Shown here in pieces: positions 5,784-12,275 of a DNA stretch of 32,944 nucleotides. Position 1 is the stretch's first letter; each line of letters starts with the position of its first letter. The stretch lies in IMG/VR virus record IMGVR_UViG_3300025880_000050, positions 1-32,944 of that record. One strand, 5' to 3'. The position numbers and the translations under genes were made by a program. A model generated the notes under the pieces. The model saw only the letters and a list, made by a program, of their open reading frames with translations. It did not search any database and was not told the origin of the DNA. Source of the stretch: a virus.

Positions 5784-6228
5784 CTGTGTTGTTGAGCGAA
5801 AATCTAATTACCCGAATAAGAATGACAAATAGATTCATCTAAATTGCCTTTCTTAAAAAAAAGAGTCAGTTCAACTTTTTCCCACTTGCAAGGTATTAAA
5901 CCTCGGAGGTACTCATCACATTCCTCTAGGCGCAACCCTAGACACCTTAAAAACGCTCCGACCAACAGATCGTGAGCAGGTGCATATGCATATTAGGGGG
6001 TTAGATCCGTCAAGTTGTCAGACGGTGTAGAAAATAACCACTATCGCTTTCTGCATTGGAGGCACGATTAAGCCCCACTGTGCATCAGCTGGTGGTTGAA
6101 AGTTTGGAGAGGCAATGTAAAATGTGCGTTGTTGGCACTGTTGATACGTTACTCCTTTAACCTTCAACTGGTGTTCTTGCACCAGCCGACAACTTCATAT
6201 TGCACCTCCTCGCTGGTTGTTGCAACTC

Positions 6229-6262
6229 AAAAAGGCTCTTTCTTCGGATCGGGCCTTTTTTT
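6229..6262. terminator. Strong bidirectional intrinsic terminator
   Basis: AAAAAGGCTC (6229-6238) pairs with GGGCCTTTTT (6251-6260) over 10 bp (one G-T), with a 12-base loop and T runs on both strands. It would stop any rightward transcript from 5.8-6.2 kb and any leftward transcript from the zinc-ribbon gene. Confidence 0.8.
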
Positions 6263-6431
6263 GTGGGCGGAGGTAATATTCAAAAGTTTCACATGAAACA
6301 CCTACACCCAGACGATTCTAAACCCCGCATGGATACTGAGTTTGGCTTGTTTAGCTTGTTTTTCTGTTTTCAGGGGGGGGTGAAAAGTACGTTCTTTATA
6401 GGCGTAGTTATTCCAATTGACAGCTTTAAAA

Positions 6432-6459
6432 CTCCGTCACCTCCGTCACACTCCGTCAC
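6432..6459 (+). repeat. Three tandem CTCCGTCAC repeats
   Basis: CTCCGTCAC occurs at 6432-6440, 6441-6449 and 6451-6459, the same face of the helix for two of them. This iteron-like array is a candidate initiator or regulator binding site. Confidence 0.75.
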
Positions 6460-6484
6460 CAATCTGACAGACTTGTTACTTATA

Positions 6485-6511
6485 CCGTAGTTTGAACCCC
6501 CCGTAGTTCGA
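6485..6511 (+). repeat. Direct repeat CCGTAGTT(T/C)GA, two copies
   Basis: CCGTAGTTTGA at 6485-6495 and CCGTAGTTCGA at 6501-6511, 16 bp apart. Confidence 0.6.
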
Positions 6512-6553
6512 TTCGGCTGAAAACCTTGCTGCGCCTAGTGTTGCTGGGATTCC

Positions 6554-6574
6554 TTGTCCGGCAGTTGTCCGGCA
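6554..6574 (+). repeat. Direct repeat TTGTCCGGCA, two copies
   Basis: TTGTCCGGCA at 6554-6563 and 6565-6574, with an 11-bp period (one helical turn). Confidence 0.65.
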
Positions 6575-6577
6575 CCC

Positions 6578-6607
6578 GACATTTGAAAACAAAATGTCCT
6601 AGACATT
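6578..6607. repeat. Clustered inverted repeats GACATT / AATGTC
   Basis: GACATTT (6578-6584) and AAATGTC (6592-6598) form a perfect 7-bp inverted repeat. A third half-site, GACATT (6602-6607), forms a second palindrome with the middle one. They lie just past the zinc-ribbon stop codon. They could be a weak terminator or protein sites. Confidence 0.5.
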
Positions 6608-6613
6608 CTCTAT

Positions 6614-7063
6614 TCATGCAAATCGATACGTTTGGCCACAGTCACAAGTCATGTAAATTATGAGCATGATTTTCACGCGGTATAACGTCTGGCAATGCTT
6701 GCAGGGTGTTTGATCAGCATCAGCGACAATTGGATTATTATTTATGAAGCCTGGTATGTTTTGAGGCAAGTTCTTGTAAGCCCCGTCAAAATCATCTTCG
6801 TGTTGAGGTATTGGCTTGATCTTAGAGACAGGGTCAGGATGCTTTAACGCCTTCTTAATCGTGTAAAAATCAGGGTGTACCTTGGCTGCTGATTCTTGCG
6901 TTGTTCTTCTTGATGATTTTTTTTTCTTAGATTTTGATTCCTCGTCATCAAAACAATCACTCCACGGCACAACTGTAAGAGTTCTATCTTTAGCCATAGG
7001 ATTTATTGGGTGCTTGTAATCATCGCCCCAGATGTTTGCCATGTATCCGTAAAACATTGACAT
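6614..7063 (-). CDS. Zinc-ribbon hypothetical protein in the control region (149 aa)
   Basis: 149 aa. The C-terminus has PCKHCQTLYRVKIMLIIYMT followed by CDCGQTYRF: two Cys pairs on a beta-hairpin scaffold, a zinc ribbon. The middle has a charged lysine/serine run (ESKSKKKKSSRRTTQE) and a long linker. The AGGAG Shine-Dalgarno is only 2 nt from the first ATG but 8 nt from Met3 (7057), which is therefore the likelier start. It is transcribed leftward after the helix-turn-helix gene and is stopped by repeats and the terminator downstream. A DNA-binding role is likely but not identified. Confidence 0.62.
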   Translation of the reverse strand: MSMFYGYMANIWGDDYKHPINPMAKDRTLTVVPWSDCFDDEESKSKKKKSSRRTTQESAAKVHPDFYTIKKALKHPDPVSKIKPIPQHEDDFDGAYKNLPQNIPGFINNNPIVADADQTPCKHCQTLYRVKIMLIIYMTCDCGQTYRFA

Positions 7064-7092
7064 TACTCCTGCAAATTATTTTTATTTTTATC

Positions 7093-7120
7093 GTTAATTT
7101 TTTAATTCAATTAAATTAAC
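7093..7120. repeat. Nested AT-rich palindromes between the two regulatory genes
   Basis: TTTAATT-C-AATTAAA (7101-7115) is a perfect palindrome and lies inside GTTAATT (7093-7099) / AATTAAC (7114-7120). It may be an operator or a weak terminator after the helix-turn-helix gene. Confidence 0.5.
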
Positions 7121-7124
7121 GCTA

Positions 7125-7325
7125 TTAAAAAAGAATCTTCTTCGGGCTCTGAATGATCCACATTGACTTAACCAGGCGCGGGTTCACAGGGTTGAAATCG
7201 ACCATAATTGATCCACCATGTTTTTTAACTGTCTTATTTACCATCGCTGGCGATACCTTCCATTTCTCAGCTAGTGCTGCCTGTGTCCCGCCCCTCTGAA
7301 TGTACTCTCCGTAGCTTCTGATCAT
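7125..7325 (-). CDS. Small helix-turn-helix DNA-binding protein (Cro/repressor-like)
   Basis: 66 aa from the ATG at 7325, chosen because AAGGAAA lies 7 nt upstream; ATG 7340 and TTG 7352 are possible but have no such site. Residues about 10-35 (QRGGTQAALAEKWKVSPAMVNKTVKKHGG) form a helix-turn-helix with the AALAEKWKVS turn. The size and position, read leftward from a promoter back-to-back with the rightward early promoter, fit a Cro-like switch protein. The GTGTTG-N6-CAACAC operator between the promoters is its likely target (inference). No longer CI-type repressor is visible in the window. Confidence 0.7.
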   Translation of the reverse strand: MIRSYGEYIQRGGTQAALAEKWKVSPAMVNKTVKKHGGSIMVDFNPVNPRLVKSMWIIQSPKKILF

Positions 7326-7354
7326 GATATTTTCCTTCATTGAATAATCCAATC

Positions 7355-7383
7355 ATCTTAACCAGATGGTGTTGACATCGCAA
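7355..7383 (-). promoter_or_regulatory. Leftward promoter of the helix-turn-helix gene
   Basis: Minus strand TTGCGA (7383-7378), 17-bp spacer, TAAGAT (7360-7355). The start site would be near 7348, about 23 nt before the ATG at 7325. Its -35 abuts the -35 of the rightward promoter. Confidence 0.6.
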
Positions 7384-7386
7384 CAC
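7369..7386. promoter_or_regulatory. Operator GTGTTG-N6-CAACAC shared by divergent promoters
   Basis: GTGTTG (7369-7374) and CAACAC (7381-7386) are a perfect inverted repeat centred between the two -35 boxes, so a single bound dimer would cover both promoters. Confidence 0.75.
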
Positions 7387-7400
7387 TCAGGCTATATATT
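7372..7400 (+). promoter_or_regulatory. Rightward early promoter
   Basis: TTGACA (7372-7377), exact 17-bp spacer, TATATT (7395-7400). The first rightward gene starts at 7430 with an AAAGGAAAG Shine-Dalgarno. It would drive the recombination operon to about 11.25 kb. Confidence 0.85.
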
Positions 7401-7429
7401 GATCAAATCAACCAGCAAAAGGAAAGCAA

Positions 7430-7789
7430 ATGGACACGATCACAACAGAAATAGAATTAGTCAGGTTTGGGCCTGTCGTAGAGATGACAGCCAGCTTTAG
7501 GGCTTGCCCAGCAGAGCCAGATGTCGGCTACATGGATGACTACTTTGAATTTGAAGTGGAGTCATATTGTCACTTTGACGAGGACACTGGTGACATCCTT
7601 CCAGCCATTGACGGCAACGATCTGATCATCACTGATTACATTTATTCACAACTTGCTGACGCTGCTATTGATCACGAGCCAGCAACGCCAGAGCGAATCA
7701 CACGGGCTTGTGACATCAAAGACTCGCTAATGGCCCCACTCTTTGAGTCGCTGGCACAAGATTACAACTCACTCACTGTCAGGAAATAA
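7430..7789 (+). CDS. Hypothetical acidic protein, first gene of the rightward operon (119 aa)
   Basis: 119 aa, acidic, with no transmembrane segment or cysteine cluster. DYFEFEVESYCHFDEDTGDI in the middle and ITRACDIKDSLMAPLFESLA near the end resemble small conserved phage early proteins of unknown function. It is the promoter-proximal gene with a clear AAAGGAAAG Shine-Dalgarno. Acidic first genes of early operons sometimes bind host proteins, but nothing here shows that. Confidence 0.65.
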   Translation: MDTITTEIELVRFGPVVEMTASFRACPAEPDVGYMDDYFEFEVESYCHFDEDTGDILPAIDGNDLIITDYIYSQLADAAIDHEPATPERITRACDIKDSLMAPLFESLAQDYNSLTVRK

Positions 7790-7790
7790 C

Positions 7791-7910
7791 ATGATCAACG
7801 CAACTCCAGCAAAAAGAACTGTATTTACATCAGTCTGCACATTGTCTAACGAGACCCGACTGGCCGTGTATTACGCAAACGTTAACCGCTTAAAAAAAGG
7901 ATCAAAATGA
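7791..7910 (+). CDS. Small basic protein coupled to the ERF gene (39 aa)
   Basis: 39 aa (MINATPAKRTVFTSVCTLSN, then ETRLAVYYANVNRLKKGSK). It starts one base after the upstream stop codon, with AGGAAA close by, and its TGA overlaps the ERF ATG as ATGA. The tight spacing on both sides makes it a real gene despite its size. No family recognised. Confidence 0.62.
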   Translation: MINATPAKRTVFTSVCTLSNETRLAVYYANVNRLKKGSK

Positions 7911-8527
7911 ATCACTCATCAGCTATCAACGAAATTGCATTAGCCCTGTCAAAGGCTCAAGAGGCTATACAGGATGCTGAGAAGTCATCAGCTAACCCCT
8001 TCTTTAAAACCAAATACGCTGACCTCAGTTCAGTGCTGAACGAAATCAGGGCGGTATTCCCAAGGAATGGTTTGGCGCTAGTTCAGTCACCCTTCACAGC
8101 CGAAAACGGCAACATCGGTGTGACTACGATGGTTGTTCACAGCAGTGGCCAATGGATGTCTGACAGCATTGACATCCCAGCGCAGGGCAAGAACTTAGCG
8201 CAAGAGTCGGGATCTGTAATTACCTATCTTCGCCGGTACTCAGCATCAGCTTTTGCAGGCATTGCTCAAGCAGATTCCGATGCAAACCTTGGCACATCAA
8301 AAGCCAGCAATACGGCACCAGTCGTTAACCTCAAGGGTCCATTGATCAGCAAGGATCAAATAGAAGAAATTAACAACTTGATGATTGAAACGTCTACAAA
8401 CGAAGCTGCTTTCTGTCAGTTTCTTGGCGTTGAATCTGTTGCAAAGATGCCGCAGAACCTGCACGACAAGGCTGTTGCCGCATTGACAAAAAAGCTCGAG
8501 ATTATGGAGAAATCTGATGTTAGTTAA
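7907..8527 (+). CDS. ERF-family single-strand annealing protein
   Basis: 206 aa. ERF-type recombinases anneal complementary single strands in RecA-independent phage recombination. The family core runs from about residue 10: KAQEAIQDAEKSSANPFFKTKYADLSSVLN, then the FPRNGLALVQSP strand, then GSVITYLRRYSASAFAGIAQ, with the S-x-x-T-Y-x-R-R-Y segment that marks the family. The remainder is a linker and a helical tail. It is followed with an 11-nt overlap by a YqaJ exonuclease: the exonuclease makes single strands and ERF pairs them. This system also helps form the concatemers needed for headful packaging. Confidence 0.9.
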   Translation: MNHSSAINEIALALSKAQEAIQDAEKSSANPFFKTKYADLSSVLNEIRAVFPRNGLALVQSPFTAENGNIGVTTMVVHSSGQWMSDSIDIPAQGKNLAQESGSVITYLRRYSASAFAGIAQADSDANLGTSKASNTAPVVNLKGPLISKDQIEEINNLMIETSTNEAAFCQFLGVESVAKMPQNLHDKAVAALTKKLEIMEKSDVS

Positions 8528-9386
8528 AAACATGGAGCAGGGATCACTTGAATGGCACGAATATCGCGCTAACCCTGCCATTCGTAGCGCAAGCGAGGCG
8601 GCAATCATCATGGATTGCGCCCCAAAGTACTGGAATACCAGCAAACGCATCCTCTGGGAGCAAAAGCAGGGTCTGCGAGGGTCTAACGTCGATCCCAGCA
8701 ATCCTGCGATTATGCGCGGTAATCGTCTAGAGCCACTGGCTAGAGCATGTTTTAACCACAGTTTTAGGGTGCAGACTGAGCCGGTAGTTGGGCTCGAGGG
8801 TGACTATTCAGCATCGCTGGACGGGCATGGCATTGATAAACAGGGACAATCAATCAAGGTTGAGATTAAATGCCCGATGAGCGAAAACAGCGAGGTTTGG
8901 AAATTAGCGGCAAAGGGTGAGATTGCACCGTATTACCACTGGCAAATGGTTCATCAGAGCCTTGTGGTGCCTACTGAGCAGACTTTCTTCTATGTCTACT
9001 TATCGGACAACCAGTGCATCACTATTCCTCACATCGCCTCTGAGAGCGACATACAGGCTTTAAAAGATGCTTGGGACGACTTCTATGCATCTGAGCCTGA
9101 ACCCGACTGGGAGGACAGGACAGACGATGACATGCGGATCTTAGTCGAACGTCATAGGGATCTTGTGCAGCAGAAATCTATGTTGGACGTAGAGTTAAAG
9201 CTGGCTGAGAAGGCGTTAAAGGCAGAGGCTGGTGATGGCAACGTCATGGCCTTTGGTGCAAGGATTCAGAAGATCAGCAGGAAGGGAACCATTGATTACA
9301 GCCGTATCCCTGAGATTGAGGGGGTCAACGTCGAGGATTATCGCAAACCTTTGGCTTCTTATCAAAAGATCACGCATGGAAAATAG
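8517..9386 (+). CDS. YqaJ-type viral recombinase / lambda-exonuclease-like
   Basis: 289 aa. The protein degrades one strand of a DNA end to expose single strands for ERF. Motifs of the PD-(D/E)xK exonuclease fold are in order: S-LEWHEYR at the start, GNRLEP (E72), GDYSASLDG (D102), VEIKCP (E116, K118) and HWQMVHQ (Q143/Q147). The C-terminal third has a helical arm (LVERHRDLVQQKSMLDVELK) and a conserved ending with IDYSRIPEI. A GGAG Shine-Dalgarno inside the ERF end supports the first ATG. The next gene starts immediately after its stop. Confidence 0.9.
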   Translation: MLVKNMEQGSLEWHEYRANPAIRSASEAAIIMDCAPKYWNTSKRILWEQKQGLRGSNVDPSNPAIMRGNRLEPLARACFNHSFRVQTEPVVGLEGDYSASLDGHGIDKQGQSIKVEIKCPMSENSEVWKLAAKGEIAPYYHWQMVHQSLVVPTEQTFFYVYLSDNQCITIPHIASESDIQALKDAWDDFYASEPEPDWEDRTDDDMRILVERHRDLVQQKSMLDVELKLAEKALKAEAGDGNVMAFGARIQKISRKGTIDYSRIPEIEGVNVEDYRKPLASYQKITHGK

Positions 9387-9941
9387 ATGAAAAGATCATC
9401 TAAGTTTGAAACACCGACATATCTTGCTATTGAAGAAAACGCAAGAATATTCCTTTCTAAGAAATATAAAAATTACGGGTTTTTCCCTTTAGCTGAAGGG
9501 TCATGGGTTGTTGACTGGGCTGTGTATTCTAATGGTTTTTTGTGCGGATTCGCTGAGTTTAGGCGAAGATTTGTTTCAAGGGACCAGTACCCAGACTTTA
9601 GATTTAGTGCAGCAAAATGGGCGAAACTTGTTTCGTTGCAGGAAACTTTCAATGTACCAAGCGTTTTTTATCTTCAATACAACGATGCGTTATGCGTAAT
9701 AAAAGGACTTGATAATGGACTCCCAGCAAAATTTGTTCCCTTCGGACGAAACAGGATGCGGGATGCAATGGATGCAGAGCCCAGCGTCATCATCCCCATT
9801 GAAAAAATCGAAGTTGTTCACTTCGGATGTGTTTCCGATACCCTCACCGACCGTCCAGCAGGCAGAAGCAGCGATGCAGAAGCTGACGCAATTCAATCCT
9901 TCGGAGTTAATTTCAGGCGGGAAATGGGGTTCACGGAGTGA
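9387..9941 (+). CDS. Predicted PD-(D/E)xK-like nuclease-related protein (184 aa)
   Basis: 184 aa. The order W-V-V-D-W-A-V (D44 region), G-F-A-E-F-R-R-R, S-R-D-Q-Y-P-D, S-A-A-K-W and PSVFYLQY resembles a recurring phage protein with a small restriction-nuclease-like fold (D ... AEIK-C/R ... Y-P-T ... S..KW). Here the usual E-x-K is E-F-R, so the catalytic lysine may be replaced and activity is uncertain. The part to about residue 140 (ending EPSVIIPIEKI) fits that family. The last 45 residues are shared with the overlapping methyltransferase in another frame and look unlike the family. It starts right after the YqaJ stop. Confidence 0.6.
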   Translation: MKRSSKFETPTYLAIEENARIFLSKKYKNYGFFPLAEGSWVVDWAVYSNGFLCGFAEFRRRFVSRDQYPDFRFSAAKWAKLVSLQETFNVPSVFYLQYNDALCVIKGLDNGLPAKFVPFGRNRMRDAMDAEPSVIIPIEKIEVVHFGCVSDTLTDRPAGRSSDAEADAIQSFGVNFRREMGFTE

Positions 9942-10749
9942 GTTTGATCACCCTGTAGATGACTTGTATTTCGGAATTAGTCGAGTTGGGTTAGAAGCCA
10001 GCAATTATCATCACTGGACAGCAAGGATGTCTTGCGACTCCCTGAACTCACCAAGCCCAATGAGATGCTGGTATGACCGTAAAATTAAAAAATCTGTAGA
10101 AAGCAGCCAATATTACGAAGATAACCCTAGAACGGCTTTAGCTTTAAGAAAATATATTGCCGCTCAGTTTAGGCCGACAGCAGCTATGGCTATTTATAAA
10201 AGATACGGGGCGACAAATATTTATGATCCTTGCGGAGGTTGGGGCGATAGGATGGTTGCCGCTCAAGCTGCCGGCATAAGCTACCATTGCAGAGATGTTA
10301 ATCCTTTGGTTTTTGCTGGATACAGCAGCCAAATATCAATGTTTGGTGGGGATATATCTTGTGAGCTTCGCGGGTCTGAAATTGACGCACCGGCATCAGA
10401 TTATTTTGATTTTGCATTTACTAGCCCACCTTACTGGAAGATAGAGAAATACCAAGGAAAAGACTCTAGCCACGCAAAATTTAAAAAATGTGACGAATGG
10501 ATTAAAGGTTTTCTTAGACCGATGATTGATAACACAGTTGAATCTCTTGTTAGAGGAGGAATTATTGCAATTAACATTAGCGACTGTTACGCAAATCATA
10601 CTTATAATCGCTTAGTTACCCCTACTATTGATGAAATATCAAAAAGATGCGACATAAAAGAAATTGTTGGTTACAGAATGCCTATTAGAGCAAATAACGG
10701 AAAGTCTGGGATCTTTGGAGAGCCAATAATTGTCGGTGTAAAAAGATAA
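9715..10749 (+). CDS. DNA methyltransferase (SPPY motif, amino-methyltransferase type)
   Basis: 344 aa. Transfers a methyl group from S-adenosylmethionine to a base amino group. Motif I is IYDPCGGWGDR (about residues 169-179, cofactor binding) and motif IV is TSPPYW (about 236-241, catalytic). SPPY is typical of N4-cytosine or some N6-adenine enzymes. The conserved lead-in SSQYYEDNPRTALALRKYIA fits this group. The ATG at 9715 has AAAAGGA 7 nt upstream and is preferred to the TTG at 9709. The first 227 nt overlap the previous gene in another frame. No cognate restriction enzyme is seen, so host-mimicking DNA protection is likely (inference). Confidence 0.8.
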   Translation: MDSQQNLFPSDETGCGMQWMQSPASSSPLKKSKLFTSDVFPIPSPTVQQAEAAMQKLTQFNPSELISGGKWGSRSEFDHPVDDLYFGISRVGLEASNYHHWTARMSCDSLNSPSPMRCWYDRKIKKSVESSQYYEDNPRTALALRKYIAAQFRPTAAMAIYKRYGATNIYDPCGGWGDRMVAAQAAGISYHCRDVNPLVFAGYSSQISMFGGDISCELRGSEIDAPASDYFDFAFTSPPYWKIEKYQGKDSSHAKFKKCDEWIKGFLRPMIDNTVESLVRGGIIAINISDCYANHTYNRLVTPTIDEISKRCDIKEIVGYRMPIRANNGKSGIFGEPIIVGVKR

Positions 10750-10792
10750 TTATATTAAATCAGAAAATTTATCATGGAAAAGAGGTTACACA

Positions 10793-11056
10793 ATGAAAGA
10801 AATTAAATTTGTAGACGGAATCAGAGCGTTTAAGCCTCACCAGAAGGCTCCTCCGTATGTCATAGCCAACTTTGTAGTCAACATTGAAGAACTCAAAGCT
10901 TGGGTTAACGAGCAAACGGAGGATCTCCGCTTGGACCTGATGGAATCCAAGTCGCTGACTTACTATCTCAAGGTTAACAATTTCACGCCAGACCCCAGCA
11001 AGAGGCAAGAGCCAGAGTCATCTGATGACAATTTTGATGACGATGTGCCTTTCTGA
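10793..11056 (+). CDS. Small protein with an SSB-like acidic C-terminal tip (87 aa)
   Basis: 87 aa. The body (FKPHQKAPPYVIANFVVNIE, then a beta-rich stretch ending YYLKVNNFTP) belongs to a type of small phage protein found near recombination genes. The last residues, SSDDNFDDDVPF, copy the acidic tip of bacterial single-strand-binding proteins (DDDIPF) that recruits RecO, PriA, exonuclease I and others. This suggests a protein that binds single strands or competes for SSB partners (inference). It lies 43 nt after the methyltransferase and its stop overlaps the next start. A Shine-Dalgarno (AAGAGG) precedes the ATG. Confidence 0.62.
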   Translation: MKEIKFVDGIRAFKPHQKAPPYVIANFVVNIEELKAWVNEQTEDLRLDLMESKSLTYYLKVNNFTPDPSKRQEPESSDDNFDDDVPF

Positions 11057-11241
11057 TGCCGGTAAAGTTGTCCGGTTATCTGGAGAAGAGGTTGCATAAA
11101 AAATGTCGGGTTTGTCAGAAAATGAAGCCTCTGACTGAGTACTACAAAGCAATATTGGCAGCAGACTCAAGGCGCGGAGAGTGCAAAAGATGTGCTAGCA
11201 TTTACTCCGCTACTGGAGAGTACCCTATCGCCCCCCGATAG
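11056..11241 (+). CDS. Small CxxC zinc protein (61 aa), last gene of the rightward operon
   Basis: 61 aa. CRVCQKMKPLTEYY and ECKRCASIY give a C-x2-C ... C-x2-C zinc site, with the motif C.VC...KP..E(F/Y)Y like the N-terminal zinc-knuckle part of phage HNH or endonuclease-VII-type proteins. No HNH core follows, so it is a stand-alone zinc knuckle or a remnant. The ATG overlaps the previous stop. The 3' end runs into a hairpin (CCTATCG/CGATAGG). Confidence 0.62.
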   Translation: MPVKLSGYLEKRLHKKCRVCQKMKPLTEYYKAILAADSRRGECKRCASIYSATGEYPIAPR

Positions 11242-11271
11242 GTTCTGGGGCTGGCTAACAGCAGCAGCCCC
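11224..11271. terminator. Two hairpins between convergent operons
   Basis: CCTATCG (11224-11230) pairs with CGATAGG (11236-11242) over a C5 loop and includes the rightward stop codon. GGGGCTG (11247-11253) pairs with CAGCCCC (11265-11271). Neither has a T run, but their place between rightward and leftward ends suits termination or insulation. Confidence 0.5.
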
Positions 11272-11276
11272 GATAA

Positions 11277-12224
11277 TTACCCGTAAGCCGTCCAGATCAC
11301 ATGCATTGATTTATTTGTGCCAGCAGCGTTTGTATAGGTGAATCCATCAGCACCTAGCGCCGTCACTGTTGCTGATGCAAGGTCAGCAGGACCACCATAA
11401 TATCCGTCCCAGCAAACAGTGGTGTGATTCGTCACTAGATGGGCTCCAGCCGACGAGGTATCTGTAGCAATACACCGGTTAACAGTGCCGTCAAAAAATC
11501 CCGTGGAACTAGCACCCCAAGTCACTCCACCAACCGTGTGAACTCCTTCTGCGGCAAACTGAATGTATCGAGGCTTGAACCCTACTCCCGTTATTGGAAC
11601 AACCGCGCCACCTACCGACGAACTCAGGAAGTAGCCTGAAACTGGTGTTAGACTCCCCGCAAGATCCCAATTGACTTGATCCCCGACGGGGTTGTTGTTT
11701 AGGTTAGAGTTAGTCAATGACCGATACAGTACCCCTGTGGTCGTTCTGGCCACGTTACCGATAGAGTATGTTTCGTTTGAATTCCATGCCCTCTGAACGT
11801 CAAACTCTGTCCAGTAAGTAGGCGTAGTGGTTGGGTCATTGTTAAGGTTAGTTGCCGCAATACTGATATAGAAATTGTTATCAGAGCCTTCAACAATTGA
11901 ATTTAAGCCATAGGTCACCGTCGAGGACCAGACATCGAATCCTGACGGCGTTGAGGTTGAAGTGTATGGATCAGCCTCCCATACAAGAACGTCATCAGCC
12001 GTATACAGCCTGATCTTGTAATCAAGATCCTGCATCCAAACATTCCCAGCACGACCACCAGCATCAAGAATCACAGGGTTAGTGTTGGCTATCGTCAACG
12101 CTTCAGTGTTGTAGGTGTTCTGGAGGTTTTCCGTCCCTGATGCGTAAAATGTTAGCTTGCCGCCAACCAGCGGATTACCTGCGTCATCAAGGTACTGGGT
12201 TATTGGTGTTGAATATCTAGCCAT
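11277..12224 (-). CDS. Tail fibre / tailspike-like protein with carbohydrate-binding repeats (315 aa)
   Basis: 315 aa. The N-terminus (ITQYLDDAGNPLVGGKLTFY ... NTNPVILDAGGRAG) is the common virion-attachment domain of phage tail fibres. Two copies of a chitin-binding-like (family 5/12) module follow: VWSSTVTYGLNSIVEGSDNNFY at about residue 97 and AWNSNETYSIGNVARTTTGVLY at about 146, each ending in a W near the close. The C-terminal 100 residues (GFKPRYIQFAAEGVHTVGG to WTAYG) look like a compact beta domain for sugar contact. It would recognise a host polysaccharide. It is the last gene of the late operon, after the ejection proteins. Confidence 0.76.
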   Translation of the reverse strand: MARYSTPITQYLDDAGNPLVGGKLTFYASGTENLQNTYNTEALTIANTNPVILDAGGRAGNVWMQDLDYKIRLYTADDVLVWEADPYTSTSTPSGFDVWSSTVTYGLNSIVEGSDNNFYISIAATNLNNDPTTTPTYWTEFDVQRAWNSNETYSIGNVARTTTGVLYRSLTNSNLNNNPVGDQVNWDLAGSLTPVSGYFLSSSVGGAVVPITGVGFKPRYIQFAAEGVHTVGGVTWGASSTGFFDGTVNRCIATDTSSAGAHLVTNHTTVCWDGYYGGPADLASATVTALGADGFTYTNAAGTNKSMHVIWTAYG

Positions 12225-12275
12225 TGCTGTATTCCTCGTGTTCTTTTAAATAATGGCATACGCCAGATATCAAAA

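Larger units (their letters stand above)
5784..6613. other. Non-coding control region (possible replication origin)
   Basis: About 830 bp with no convincing gene on either strand. It holds a hairpin CCGTC/GACGG (6007-6025), stems GTTGAA/TTCAAC (6095-6100, 6163-6168) and CTGGTG/CACCAG (6168-6185), a strong terminator, three CTCCGTCAC repeats, two CCGTAGTT(T/C)GA repeats, two TTGTCCGGCA repeats and a cluster of GACATT inverted repeats. Its position between leftward and rightward early operons and its iteron-like repeats suit an origin or a multi-operator switch. Confidence 0.55.

Noticed and set aside
6417-6445. TTGACA at 6417 as a rightward promoter
   Set aside because: No -10-like sequence 16-18 bp downstream; that place holds the CTCCGTCAC repeats.
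6200-6490. Plus-strand ORF of 96 codons in the control region
   Set aside because: It crosses the strong terminator and the CTCCGTCAC repeats, has no convincing start with Shine-Dalgarno and an unusual composition. I treat it as open by chance.
7125-7352. TTG start at 7352 for the helix-turn-helix gene
   Set aside because: It lies within the promoter start region and lacks a Shine-Dalgarno; ATG 7325 has AAGGAAA at the right distance.
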